Source: Pyrus communis (taxonomy: Eukaryota; Streptophyta; Magnoliopsida; Rosales; Rosaceae). From it: a DNA stretch of 64,000 bases. The position numbers were made by a program, and so were the translations under genes. Below the pieces are notes generated by a model. It ran no database searches and was not told the origin of the DNA. It worked only from the letters and a program-made list of their open reading frames with translations. The stretch covers positions 11,533,471 to 11,597,470 of the forward strand of contig NC_084819.1 in NCBI RefSeq assembly GCF_963583255.1, given 5' to 3'. How positions within the stretch are numbered: the first letter of the stretch is position 1; each line of letters starts with the position of its first letter. Below are positions 35,380 through 46,186 of the stretch, piece by piece.

Positions 35380-35536
35380 GTTGCATCATCCCCACCTCGG
35401 GCTCTTAGGCCAGCAACTCTTGCTCGGGCCCCCTTCTGCACAATCGCCCGCATGGGCTAGACATGATTGTTGAGGCTATTACCCCTTGTTCTGGAGCCAA
35501 TCCATCGGGTTATGGAGCACGGTGGAGTTGCTCTAA
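35380..35536 (+). mobile_element. PIF/Harbinger-like terminal segment, copy 1
   Basis: The block from about 35393 (ctcgggctcttaggcc) to ggtggagttgctctaa at 35521-35536 is closely related to 36094-36250. On the minus strand the end reads TTAGAGCAACTCCACCG, typical of plant Harbinger-type terminal inverted repeats with a TTA/TAA duplication. It probably closes the element that begins near 32700. Confidence 0.5.
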
Positions 35537-35643
35537 ATTGAATAGTCATGGCAATAGGCAATAAAATATTAGTATTTTTTCCTTAACCAATCTATCAGAC
35601 ATCCCCATCACCATTTCCCTTGTTCCCCTCATTAGACCAGTTA

Positions 35644-35646
<3 letters not shown>

Positions 35647-35682
<36 letters not shown>
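35647..35682. repeat. (CT)n microsatellite
   Basis: About eighteen CT units, followed by a further pyrimidine-rich stretch to about 35730. Confidence 0.95.
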
Positions 35683-35685
<3 letters not shown>

Positions 35686-36079
35686 CTTTCTATCTCTCTC
35701 TTCCTTTTTCTTTCTTTCTCTCCCTCTTTTCCAACTCACTCTCGTGAGCTCTCTTCCTCCTTCCTTTTCAAACCTTCAACAAATTAAGCTCGAAAATAAT
35801 ATTTTTGGAATCCCTGGAACTCAAAGAACCCAACCATGGCCTTGCATGTGGTACCAGTGCATGGTGCGAGGTTCTACCATTGAAGCCAAGAGCTTGAGCT
35901 CTCAATCTCAAACCCAAGTGATGTTTCTATCACTATCTTGTGTTCTTGAGCTTTAAATCTTGTTGCGTTGCAATTCTTGTGGTTTAATTTGAGGGCTTAA
36001 TTCCATGCACACATCCCATTCTTTTTCCATATTCTGACAAAGGAAAACGGATGAATTTGAGCCGGGTCACCCTGACGTT

Positions 36080-36252
36080 AGCCACACATCACACAGCCCT
36101 CAGGCTTTCTGGCCACCAATTCGAGCCGAACCTCTTGCTTGGGCCCCCCTCAGCCCATACGCCTACATGGGCTGGAGCTTACAGCTGGGGCTATTGGGAT
36201 GGGGAAGTCGCCGGTCCATCGGGCTAATGGTCCCGGTGGAGTTGTTCATATC
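36080..36252 (+). mobile_element. PIF/Harbinger-like terminal segment, copy 2
   Basis: Shares with copy 1 the series gacgtyagc, ggcccccct, catgggctggac-like, ggggctattgg, tccatcgggctaatgg and ggtggagttg. Same orientation as copy 1, about 715 bp further right. It indicates a second, related element whose other end I did not find. Confidence 0.45.
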
Positions 36253-36276
36253 AACTTTTTCAACAAGTAGTTGTAG

Positions 36277-37093
36277 CTAGGGCTGGTTTAGGTGGGATCC
36301 CGAAACAAAACCCAAACCCCAAATCCCAAACCGATCCTTTCAGGATAGGATTCCAAAACCTGAAACCGAACCGATCTGTGGGTATTCTCGAATTTCGGGA
36401 TTCCCGAAGTTGTTTTGGTACAATATCAGGAATGAATACAGTTAACAGATACTAACCTAATTTAGAAAGATCGAATGAATGCATCCCCAAATCACAAATT
36501 TGCAGGCAATCCCTAAAAAATCAAAGAGAAAATAATACAGAGATCAAAGAAAGCCCTTAATCAAAATTCAAAAGTAAAAAAATTGAAACCAAATATAGGG
36601 ACATCAAGCAGTAATTGAAATTACATGATTTTCAAAACAGAAGTCCTAATTTTAATTCTAAATCCCCAAATTGAAAGTTCAAAACCCTAATTCACAATTT
36701 TAGTATCCAAATCCAAATGAAGGTACAATAATTTTGTGAATCTTGGTACCGTTTAGATCAAAGAAGCTTGGATTGGAGGTTGCGGTGGGAGATGGAGGTG
36801 GAACCGTGGAAGTCTGGATCTGGAATATGGATGAGTTATATAGGTGTGGTGGTTGATGGTTCGACGACTGATGTATCGAGTCTGTTGACGAAGGGAGGAG
36901 GAGGAGAGTAGAGAGTGCAAAGACGATTCGAGAGAATTGAGAAAGTGTTGAGTGTTGAGTGTTAACAGAGCAGAGGAGGAAAGGAAATAGTAGATAGATT
37001 CAAGAGGTTTGAGAGAGAGAGCGTGCATACCTAATTTGAGCTATTAGAGAGCGTGAGTTTTTTACCAACCCTTGAGATTTAATCAACCGAATC
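36277..37093. mobile_element. Truncated hAT relative (one terminus only)
   Basis: Begins with tagggctggtttagg, matching the terminus of the complete hAT element (minus-strand reading of 59378: tagggctgg). It is followed by repeated aaaccgaacc/gattcccgaag motifs like the subterminal regions at 54346-54500 and 59220-59370. The middle (36640-36720) has ccctaatt repeats as in 58690-58770. The second terminus is missing and the block ends before the TA-rich insertion at 37109. Confidence 0.5.
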
Positions 37094-37129
37094 CAACGCT
37101 TATTTATGCTAATAATATATATATATATA

Positions 37130-37245
37130 GGGAATTGTTATTAGCACTCTAAAAATCTCATTCTACACTCCTCACAAGTGTATTTTTTTTTCTAATTATA
37201 GAAAGTTTGGAGTGCCAAATGAGATTTTTGGAGTGCTAATAACAA

Positions 37246-37250
<5 letters not shown>
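37130..37250. mobile_element. 121-bp MITE inside a TA repeat
   Basis: Left end GGGAATTGTTATTAGCACTC and the reverse of the right end GGGTATTGTTATTAGCACTC match at 19 of 20 positions, and the similarity continues to aaaatctcatt. Flanked by TA repeats on both sides, so the target-site duplication (TA or longer) cannot be resolved. Superfamily uncertain. Confidence 0.75.

Positions 37251-37311
<61 letters not shown>
37251..37311. repeat. (TA)n microsatellite
   Basis: About thirty TA units directly after the MITE; a shorter TA run precedes the MITE (37114-37129). Confidence 0.95.
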
Positions 37312-37313
<2 letters not shown>

Positions 37314-37370
37314 ACACATATACATATAAATGTTCAGGATTACTAAATATTTTGGCAACGCTTATTTATG

Positions 37371-38293
37371 GGCTTCACACTCATAAATTTTGCATCCGTT
37401 TAATGATCGTATTTTGGGAAGATAAAACGTAAATGATCATATTTCTTTATACTTTATTTATTATATGCAACTAATCTTGCAAGAACTTTTATTTTGAAAC
37501 ACTATCATTATTTATCAATATTGAATTGATAAATACAATACGACTCAATTCATATTCAAGAAGGATTAATGAGTACATTCTGCTCAAAAGTGTTTTACTT
37601 ATTAATTCTTGTTTGTTGTTCAAGAAATTGAATACTTATTAATTCTTGTTTGTTGTTCAAGAAATTGAACTTGTGATTTATATGTTATTGATGGTTAATT
37701 AATTTGCTCAAAAGTGGTTTTTTTTTTATTCATTCCAACTATAAATCAATGTATAGTGAAACATGGAATTGACAAGATTATATACTTCATCTGCTCAAAA
37801 GTGTTGAAGCTATGTATGAATGCCCTTGTGTTTTATGTTTTAGCTATGCAAATCTAATATAATCAATTTATGTTCAATGATGATTCTGGAACTATATGCT
37901 CTGGATGCAATCGGAAAACATTCAGTTAAAGTTTTCTGTTTCTGTCAAATGTTAGATGAACAAAACTGACCAAATGATCTTGTAGAGTTTTTCAGTCACA
38001 AGAATCACTTCGCTATAGATATCTGGAATAAAGATGTTGAGCTCACAAATTTTATGTTTAAGATCCCATGACTAATGCTTTGCTAGTGAAAGTATTTGAA
38101 AGATATTTGATTCATTTTGTAGACATTGATAAAGTTTTTTTTTTTTTTTACTCTCTTAATCAGTGGGAGTAATAATTTATCTATATAATTTTGTCTCTTT
38201 AATAAATGGGATCTAGAGATTACCTTTTGTATTAAAAATTTGAAGTGTTAGTGGCTGACATTTTAAGAGTAAATTTTCTTTAAGTTTTGTTCA
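37371..38293. other. AT-rich region, nothing assigned
   Basis: Contains a short direct repeat (acttattaattcttgtttgt at about 37597 and 37631). No open frame or element terminus I can support. Confidence 0.3.
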
Positions 38294-39279
38294 TAAGTTT
38301 TAGGGTTATTATACACAATGGTCCCTGAAATTTGCATGATCAATAGAAATGGTCTCTGAGATTGAAAATCAATAGAAATGATCCCTGAGATTGTCCACCA
38401 TCCATGATTTTGGTCCTTCTGTTAAAAACGATTTTGGGCAATTTTCAAAGCTTTGTAACTCAATCGTTTCTTAACCAAATTCGACCCATAATATATCACA
38501 ATGAAGATAGGAAAGTGTAGAATAAGATTATACCTATTTGGAAGCCCAATGGTTGCCGAAGATGGCTGGAAAATAGCCTGAAAGGTGACTGGTCTGCGGG
38601 AAAACTAGAAAATTCTCCAGAAACTGGGTAAATTTTAAACGTTCATAACTTCTTCAATACTCAACGAAATATTGTGATTAAAAAGCAAAAATAATATTTC
38701 TTGACGAGACGAAGAGAATGGTACCTTTGTCGAATGCTAACTCGCCATGGTTTGGTCGGACAACGGCTCGAAAGTGGCTAACCATTTTTGAGTTAGCCAC
38801 TTTTGAGCAGTTTTCCGGCCAAATCACGACTAGTTAGCAGTAAATAAAGATATCATTTTCTTTGTCTCGTCAAGAAGTATGATTTTCATTTGTAAATCAC
38901 TCGATTTCGTTGAGTATTGAAGAAGTTATGAACGTTTAAAGTTTACCCACTTTCCAGCGAGTTTTCCAGTTTTCCTGCGGACCAGTCACCTTTCAGGCTA
39001 TTTTCTGGCCATCTCCGGCAATCATTGGGCTTCCAAATAGGTATAATCTTGTTCCACATTTTCTTATCTTCATTTTGATATATTATGGGTCAAATTTGAT
39101 TAAGAATCGATTGAGTTACGAAGCTTTGAAAATTGCCCAAAGAGTTTTTAACGGAAGGACCAAAATCATGGATGGTGGACAATCTCAGGGACCATTTCTA
39201 TTGATTTTCAATCTCAGGGACTATTTCTATTGATCATGCAAATCTCAGGGACCATTTTGTATAATAACGTTAAGTTTTA
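38294..39279. mobile_element. Foldback element, 968 bp, 9-bp TSD (Mutator-like MITE)
   Basis: The left half (from 38303, gggttattatacacaatggtc) is repeated in reverse in the right half (ending 39270), with arms of roughly 450 bp and a centre near 38790 (tggctaaccatttttgagttagcca). The flanking taagtttta at 38294-38302 and 39271-39279 is a 9-bp target-site duplication, the length typical of Mutator-like elements. No ORF is present. Arms look about 90% alike by eye, with several repeats of atggtccctgaga near each end. Transcription would give a long hairpin RNA. Confidence 0.85.
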
Positions 39280-40084
39280 ATAAGAGGTTCTGATTTTGTA
39301 AACAATATATGGTATTTTACTTGTTCTCTTATCATATTCTAAATTAATAGAAAAGTTGGATTTGGTGTTACTAATGTTGTTGAGTTCTTTTGTGAACTAC
39401 TTTTGTTTTGAAGGATTAGTGTAATTGAACACTATCCTTGGTGCCATAATGTTGTCAGCGTCATGTACTACTATTTTGAGTGTATGTGATTACAAAGTGA
39501 AGGTGCAGTTGGATATGCATCTTGTTTTCTGTAGTTCTGCATTCAAATTAACAATGGTAGTTGTTACAAGGGTTTCGTTACAAAATTTTGTAGACTCAGT
39601 TGTCACTATTATATATTTTGGTTATATTTGGCATATTCTGTTACAAGTTCATTGACACTCAAGTAAAGAATGTAAACATAATTGTTAGTATCAATGACTT
39701 GTCAATCAATCATTTGATTCTCTGAGTAACTTATTTTTAGGTGACTTGATTATCAAAGTAATTTTATGGACCCTACAATTGTGATTATGGTATTTTTCAT
39801 TTGATAATAGGCTTAATTGAGAGATATCCCAACAACTACATAAAGATTGTCTATACTCTCACAATAGTCGCTCTATTATGTGCTAAACCATATTCGTAGC
39901 AGTAACATATAGTTTGGAGAGAGTAGAAGACATTCTTATGCATACGTTGATTCCTTTGTCATCCGGAAGAGCCATGTCTTCCGTATTCTACAAATAAGTT
40001 CAATATACTATAGTTCATCTCTATTTTATATTGATTCAATTCATTATATTTGTTATCCTAATGTCTTATTGTTGTGATTTCAGA
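39280..40084. other. Unassigned region left of NLR pseudogene B
   Basis: A 76-codon plus frame (39425-39655) shows nothing recognisable. Exon 2 of pseudogene B would be expected on this side but is absent. Confidence 0.35.
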
Positions 40085-41868
40085 ATATATCTTACAATAA
40101 CATTCTGCACATAATTTTGTCTCTCCCAAGGTCATTACCAAAATAACCCTTTGTGATATTCTTAATCATTACCAATATCATTACCAAAATAACCCTTACG
40201 CCGTTCTCAACAAAAAGAATTAAAAATCATAAGCATGTGAAAACTTGCACAAATTGATAACATGACGTACCTTTGCAACTAATGGAACACCTGCACATTT
40301 TCTGGCGATCTACCATGTCATTCTCTCTTCATCTTCAGTTAAAAGAGCACTCCATCTGGAAATGCTTTATCTTTTAATATGAGCCAAACATTCATCATCT
40401 GAAAATTTTCCCAGATCATGCCTACGAAGTGTTTCACAATTGATGCAACACTACTGCCTCGGTTAGTGATAAGGATGTTGCTTCCTTGAGTATCTTTAAC
40501 ACTCAACAAACAACTCATCAAATCATTCCATTTATGAGAATCTTTATTCCAAACATCATCAAGTACAAGCAAATACCTTTTCCCTTTCAAATCCTCTTGC
40601 AGATTTCTGAGTATTGCATCCTTACCTTGCATCCCAGTCTTTTTCTGTTCAAGCTGCTCCAAGATCATGCTTAAATTGTCTTGACATCAAAATTGGTAGA
40701 TACACATATCCATATTTTTGTATTGAAGTGTGTATCTATCTTGGAATCATGATAAATTGTTTTAGCCAATGTTGTTTTTCCTAAGCCTCCCATTCCCACA
40801 ATGACCATAACCGAAAGAACAGTCTCTTGGGTATTGATTGAGTTGATCAAGGTTGTAACTATCTCTGATGCAACTACGCCCCTTCCCACTATGAAAATTT
40901 CATCTCGAACAAAGCAAGAAACGGTCTCCCTACTGTCAAGTAATCCAATATCACGAGAGGACGTTGGATCTACAATTAAAGTGGATCTAGGAACTAGTCC
41001 AGTACTAGCTGCCATCTTATTCAAATTATCCAAAGATGCGTTGATGTTCTTAATTTTATGTACCGTTTTGAAACGGAAAGCAATGGGATTTTGGTGTGAA
41101 ACGAAGTTGAGCATCTTTTTCTTCATTTGGTTTCTCAGTTCCACCTCACGCCGCAGAACTTCATATCCGTATTCATCCAACACATCGTCAGCATCATGAG
41201 CTATGTCTTCAAGCTTCTTCACCCAAAGTTCCACGGCCTCGCTCCAAACTTGTGATTGTTCGGCATCTCGTAACATAGCTTGCGTGATGGACAATGAATC
41301 ACGCAGCCTAGTGTATTCTTTTTCGAATTCCCATAGAAAACTGAATTCTTGAGCTGCAAGTGAAGCCGCTTTCTTCATTATTTCCTTGACACCAAAAGTA
41401 AGGGGGTGTAGTCAAACTAAGATTTTAAAGAATTTTAAAAGTGATAGATTTGATAGGATTTAAGAGGATTAAAGACTCTTACAAAATTCATATGAATTTT
41501 AAATAATTTGAATGGATTGTGGTGGATTGTGGTGGAAGGATTTGAAATCCTAGGGGGTGAGGTTGGATTCTTTTTAGTCTTGGTTATATATACTTTTGGC
41601 TCTCAAATCCCAAAAAATCCACAACTTATTGAAATCCTTCAAAATCTTAATTTTTTTAATACACTTGAATTTGGATGAATTTTAAAATCCTTTAAAATCT
41701 TTTAATTGACTACACCTAGATTTTAAAGGATTTTAAAATCCTTTAATTGACTACACCTAGATTTGAATGGATTTCAAAATCCTTTAAAATCTTTTAATTG
41801 ACTACACTAGGATTTTAAAATTCTCTCAAATCCTAGTTTGACTACACCCCCCTAAGAAATCAGTCCAT
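40085..41868 (-). pseudogene. NLR pseudogene B: exon 1 only, split by a MITE
   Basis: This is a third CNL copy. Exon 1 starts at ATG 41866-41868, but codon 3 is TGA (GGA in C), and a 451-bp MITE sits a few codons later (41402-41852). The remaining frame carries the coiled coil, DDVLDEYGYEVL, the P-loop GMGGLGKTTLAK and WICVSTNFDVKT. A 1-bp loss near 40672, compared with A, then breaks the frame. The second piece holds YLLVLDDVW and further small indels (near 40432, 40387 and 40351). The exon end with donor AAG|GTACGT is still visible at 40271/40270, and the first 180 bp of the intron (to about 40085) still match gene A. No exon 2 follows. Clearly non-functional. Confidence 0.9.
41399..41855. 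mobile_element. Tourist-like MITE (451 bp) in NLR pseudogene B
   Basis: The element 41402-41852 has the terminal inverted repeat GGGGGTGTAGTCAAACTA at both ends and is flanked by taa at 41399-41401 and 41853-41855. Paralogue C keeps the empty site (caaaagtaagaag near 53941-53953), which confirms the TAA duplication. A TAA target with such termini points to PIF/Harbinger (Tourist-like) MITEs. Inside, the end-like phrase ttgactacacctag recurs near 41706, 41748 and 41800, so the element has internal tandem copies of its own end. Confidence 0.88.
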
Positions 41869-42430
41869 ATTTCTGGACTACTCAAGACAAACAGCACGAT
41901 GATAAAAGGCACAATGTATTGCTTCTCGCCTCAGTCGTGAGGGTTATTATGCATTTATAGACTAACAACTTACATTAAAGGTATAAGTGGCTGAAGCCAT
42001 TGCAAAAAAAATAATTATATCGTATTTTATGTTTGATTAGATATTAATTAGCAATAAATACTACATGCATGATGCATCAACGGCTGCTGATAGCTTACTT
42101 ATTATTAAATTATATCAATGCCATCAATTTGAAATTAATAACTACAGATATATGACTTTCGTGGCTTACTACAAAACCAACTGTTAAAATTTGTCTTTCC
42201 TTTCATGTATTATCAGTTTAGAGAATCACACCGCTCGCAAGCAATATTTGTGTATATATATTCTTTTTCAAAGCCCACCAAACCTTCTGGAATCATATTA
42301 AAGAACACCAAGGAAAGTGCCCTGAAAATTTCAGAATCAAATTGTGAATGTCTTTCTTTCGCATCATCTAGCCGGCAAGAAACAACGAAATCAAAACCTC
42401 AAATACATCGATGTTGCATTATTTTATTTT
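41869..42430 (-). promoter_or_regulatory. Upstream region of pseudogene B
   Basis: About 41930-42430 is the counterpart of 29090-29640 upstream of gene A. It marks the right limit of the A-B duplication. Confidence 0.5.
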
Positions 42431-43806
42431 AATTATAATATAAGAATCAAATCTAAGATCTTTCACTTGTAAATAAAGATGAATACTATTAAATTATAGT
42501 GATAAACTTACATGAGCTATCGGGATGAGTTTTCTTTTTCCTAAGGATGTTTTATGCTGTTGTCATATTTTTACATAGTGACAAACTTACATTGACGCAG
42601 AAAAGGCAATGGTCTCCAAAAGGGAGGGAGAAGTAACTTGAGAATCACTAAACTAGGGGCAACGGAATTACTCACTTCGCTAATCGTGGAATCGCTCAAC
42701 ATGACCAAGTCTCACACTTGATTTTAAGGAAGAGAAAATCACTCTCTTCTTAAATTGATTATAATGCACTAGATTGACTACTTCAAGGATACATATGGAG
42801 CCATTTACATAGGGAAATTACAAAGCATTGATATACTAAATATTTAAGAGTAGGATAGTTACTAGGCAATTCAATTAAAAGAGAAGGTCACAAAAGTTTT
42901 GAGAGATGAGAAGTCGCTAAAGCCTTAAATATATTTGTTACCCATGCACTGTATCATATATGATGCCGAGTTGCTTGGGCCAATGTCAGTTATTCCATGA
43001 AATAACAATTAGACGGCAAGTTTAGAATTGTTGGACATGAATGAAAAAAAAAATCTCAGTTATTAAGATCCTATTTAATAACCAATTCGGTTTTTGAATT
43101 TCATATTTTTGTATTAGTGATACAGGGAAAATACACGGAGGAAATGAGGGATGAATAAGAGTGAATGAAGGGAAACTTAAAACCAAATACAAAAAAAACT
43201 ATTTTAGATTGTTTTCTTTTTCAAGATTCACCCGTCATCATTCCTTGTCCCCGACATGCTTTCATGATATCGAATCTTAGGCACAAAAGTGAAAACAACA
43301 AACTAAAAATAGGGGCGTCATGAGTCATGACATTGTAAGATGTCTTGCTCAAATGAATATGTTGGTACTACAGTAAGAGTGCTGTTATCGGCACTCCAAA
43401 ATATTATTGTGAAAATGATTAATCTTTCAATGAAATAGAATTGAAACAAATGATAAATTGGTAAAGTCAGCCTGTTTGTGGCAAAATAAGCAGCTGCACA
43501 GTTCTAGAATCTTCATTGGCCTCTGTTCTATGTTTTAACGATGGTTCATGTATGGTGCATCTCAATATAAGTCGGTTGTAGATGAATGTAACCTTAGGCC
43601 CTCCTTACCCTATCGATACAATAGTTAGACAGCTGCCGAAAATACGGATATAAAACTTAATGAGGTTTCTGTTGTGGAACATTTTTCTGCTAATTTTTGT
43701 GCGCTATAGAATATGATATTGTTGGATTTATTTTTATTGAAATTGAAAGCTTTACTTTTCTGTAACAATATTCCTCTTCATTGATTAATTATTACACTTG
43801 CAGTAT
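42431..43806. other. Intergenic, nothing assigned
   Basis: AT-rich. A short piece (43378-43405, agtgctgttatcggcactcc) resembles the end of the 121-bp MITE at 37130. No gene is supported. Confidence 0.3.
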
Positions 43807-43816
43807 TGTGTGTGTG

Positions 43817-43848
<32 letters not shown>
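43807..43848. repeat. (TG)n(TA)n microsatellite
   Basis: About nine TG units and eleven TA units, next to the presumed LTR of the copia fragment at 43990-44663. Confidence 0.9.
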
Positions 43849-43989
43849 GCACTATTCTATGTACAAAAGAATTTCTAAGAATCTCTAACAACTTTTATCT
43901 AATTACATACAGTTGTAATAAACTGATTTGCTGACTAGAATAGGAAATAACAAACTTGTCATGACTTGGCATCTTCATCTTTACACCCC

Positions 43990-44663
43990 CCTCAAGCTAA
44001 ACTTGGAACAACTGAAGGTTCCAAGAGCTTTAGTAAATATGCAACTTGATCTTGACTGCAGCATATTGATCTTGACTTGCACTTTAGTAAATATGCGACT
44101 TGATCTTGACTTGGACTTTAGTAAATATGCAACTTGGATTGAAGAAACAGAAACCTGTTTTGGACAAGGACTTTAGTAAATATGCAACTTGATCTTGACT
44201 GCAGGATATTGCACCTGAACCAGATTTGCAAGAACCACGTCTCTAATATAATGGTAATCAACTTCTACATGCTTGGTTCTAGCATGAAATACATGATTTG
44301 AGGCAAGAGAGATGCCAAAATATTGTCACAACAAATGGTAGGTCTGTGACATAGAGGAAAGCCAAAATCTTTATACTTTGCATATCCAAGTGACCTCTGC
44401 TGCATTGTGTGCCAAGGATCAATACTCAGGCTTAGTGGAAGAACGAGCCATTGTTGGCTGTTTCTTAGCACTCCAACTAATAAATTAGATTCCATAAATA
44501 CACAGAATCCACCGGTGGATCTCCTGTCAAAAGTGCAACATGCCCAATCTACATCAGAATAGGCTAAGAGAATGGGAGGTCCATTTTTAAACCAGACTAT
44601 GAGATGTAATATCATCCTATGATACAATGACCACGTCCTTGTAATTGTAGCACTCCAAATCAC
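43990..44663 (-). pseudogene. Copia RNase H remnant with repeated 3' end of pol
   Basis: On the minus strand the open piece 44265-44663 contains AYSDVDWACCTFDRRSTGGF, the copia RNase H signature. It has lost its frame after SNLLVGV and regains similarity at CCDNILASLL, continuing to ARTKHVEVDYHY at about 44250. Downstream the coding end has been expanded by repeats of tttagtaaatatgcaacttg (44030-44205). Near 43985-43996 the minus strand reads ttgaggggggtgtaaag, a polypurine tract followed by a TG start, so the LTR lies below 43988. Everything upstream of RNase H is missing. Confidence 0.75.
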
Positions 44664-44685
44664 AAAGCTCCATGAACCACTATTG

Positions 44686-44969
44686 TGTTCAAAACTCTCT
44701 CATATAGACTCAATGAGACTCTCTAATGTTTAGTGCACTCTATGTATGATTCTACGTATGATAAAAAGTTATTTAATGACTATAAGGGGTTTCCCTATTT
44801 ATAAAATGTGAGATACCTCTTTGTAAAACATGTGACTGTTCATAAAGAGTCAAAAGTTGTAATTCTTCATTTGAATAAACACATCTTTCTACCAAAATGC
44901 TCCACTTCTAATTTCTTTTCAATTAATAAATTTGATATAATAACAAGAATAATATTAAATTTTCCAACA
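44686..44969 (-). mobile_element. Probable solo LTR, copia-like (284 bp)
   Basis: Minus-strand ends are TGTTGGAAAATTT (44969) and GAGTTTTGAACA (44686); a TATA-like ttataaatagg lies inside at about 44800. Flanks (tattg and tatgt) do not give a clean 5-bp duplication, so the limits or a complete insertion are unproven. Confidence 0.45.
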
Positions 44970-45240
44970 TATGTTTCCGCTGAAACAGCACACTGCATCC
45001 AAGCAAAGGTGGCTGGTCTAATTTGTAATACAATACCGGGGAGCTTTCTTTTGAAGTACATAATTTGTTCCATCATTCAGTGTTGAACTTATATTTGAAG
45101 AAAGTTTAGCTAATGAAATTACAGTTTTAGAAACATTGCTGCATGCCTTGGTGGAGTGAAATTCTCTGTCTAGACAGCAACAAGAAACAACTGCATGACC
45201 ATTCATAAATTTGGAAGTTATAAACCAAAATAAACTGGCA

Positions 45241-45545
45241 ATGACATCTTCAATCAACTGCAGTGTCCCTGCCAGGCTGCCATAGATAAAAGGCGACAAG
45301 TTTCAGCTCGATAGCTTAGCCCGAATTTAGTCGGTGATAGAACTAATATAAGAAGAATACCAATGTTTACCTTTAAAAATCAAGACATCCAAAATCATTG
45401 AAACGCTTAGAGCTCGTTGGAAAACTGCCGCAATGAAAATCTAAGACTTGATTTAATTGCTTCCTGACCCAAATTAAGACCTTGCTGATGTGTTATATCT
45501 TCAATGTGTTAGATATAGGTGCAACCCTTTTCAGCAGGATAGCTT
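45241..45545 (-). repeat. Third copy of the host segment seen at 11866-13340
   Basis: Matches the series atcaactgcagtg, tcagctcgat, aatttagt, acctttaaa, aaaactgccgcaa and tttaattgcttcctgacc of 13060-13310. The minus-strand donor-like AAAG|GTAAAC near 45378 is conserved too. Conservation of splice-like signals suggests these are transcribed terminal exons of a lost gene family. Confidence 0.5.
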
Positions 45546-45891
45546 AAATGTGTTATATTTTCGATGTAAATGCTATAACAGAACCAAAATTTACCTTAAA
45601 ATATGGGAGCACTCAAATAAATTGGAAAGTGCCGAGTCCATCGGAGACCCTTAAATTGCCACAATTGTAATTTGAGACTTTCTTTGTTCACTTGCTGCCC
45701 AGAATCAAGACTGCATGCTTTTTAAATAAATTAACGGCCTTTATTAGTTTTCATCTTGCATTTAGAAGGTGAGCAGATGTCACAAGCCACAAATTGAATG
45801 AAGCTATAGTAATATGGAAATCCGACAGTTTTATACTCAATAGCGCTAAAAAATGAGCTAATTATGTTCAATTACACAGCCTTCATTAAGT
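45546..45891. other. Intergenic, nothing assigned
   Basis: A short repeated phrase (gtgttatat, 45489 and 45549) is visible. No gene is supported. Confidence 0.3.
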
Positions 45892-46179
45892 TGTATAGAT
45901 GTATTTTCCGATATTGTATCGAAGAGTGTTGAGTGTTTTTATGTATATTTCATATCTGAAACCATTACACAATGCAACATATATGGGAGAACCGAAAGCA
46001 ACAAAATGATGACATCCAACATAATGATGACCTCCAACATAATGATGACCTCCAACATAATGATGACACATCCAATCCCACTAATCTTAATCTATTATCT
46101 ATATGGGAGAACCGAAAGCAACAAAATGATGACCTTCAACATAATGATGACCTCCAACATAATGATGACACATCCAATA
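45892..46179 (-). repeat. 3' LTR of the copia element, with internal 18-bp minisatellite
   Basis: The minus-strand polypurine tract ttgaggggga (46181-46190) directly precedes TATTGGATG, the presumed LTR start (TG mutated to TA). The LTR ends near 45892. It holds an 18-bp unit (atgatgacctccaacata on plus) three times at 46004-46070 and again about 110 bp further right, each block bounded by atatgggagaaccgaaagca. The LTR has thus grown by internal duplication at two scales. Confidence 0.65.
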
Positions 46180-46186
46180 CTCCCCC

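Noticed and set aside
37251..37311. TA run as a CRISPR or regulatory array
   Set aside because: Simple microsatellite; no spacers.
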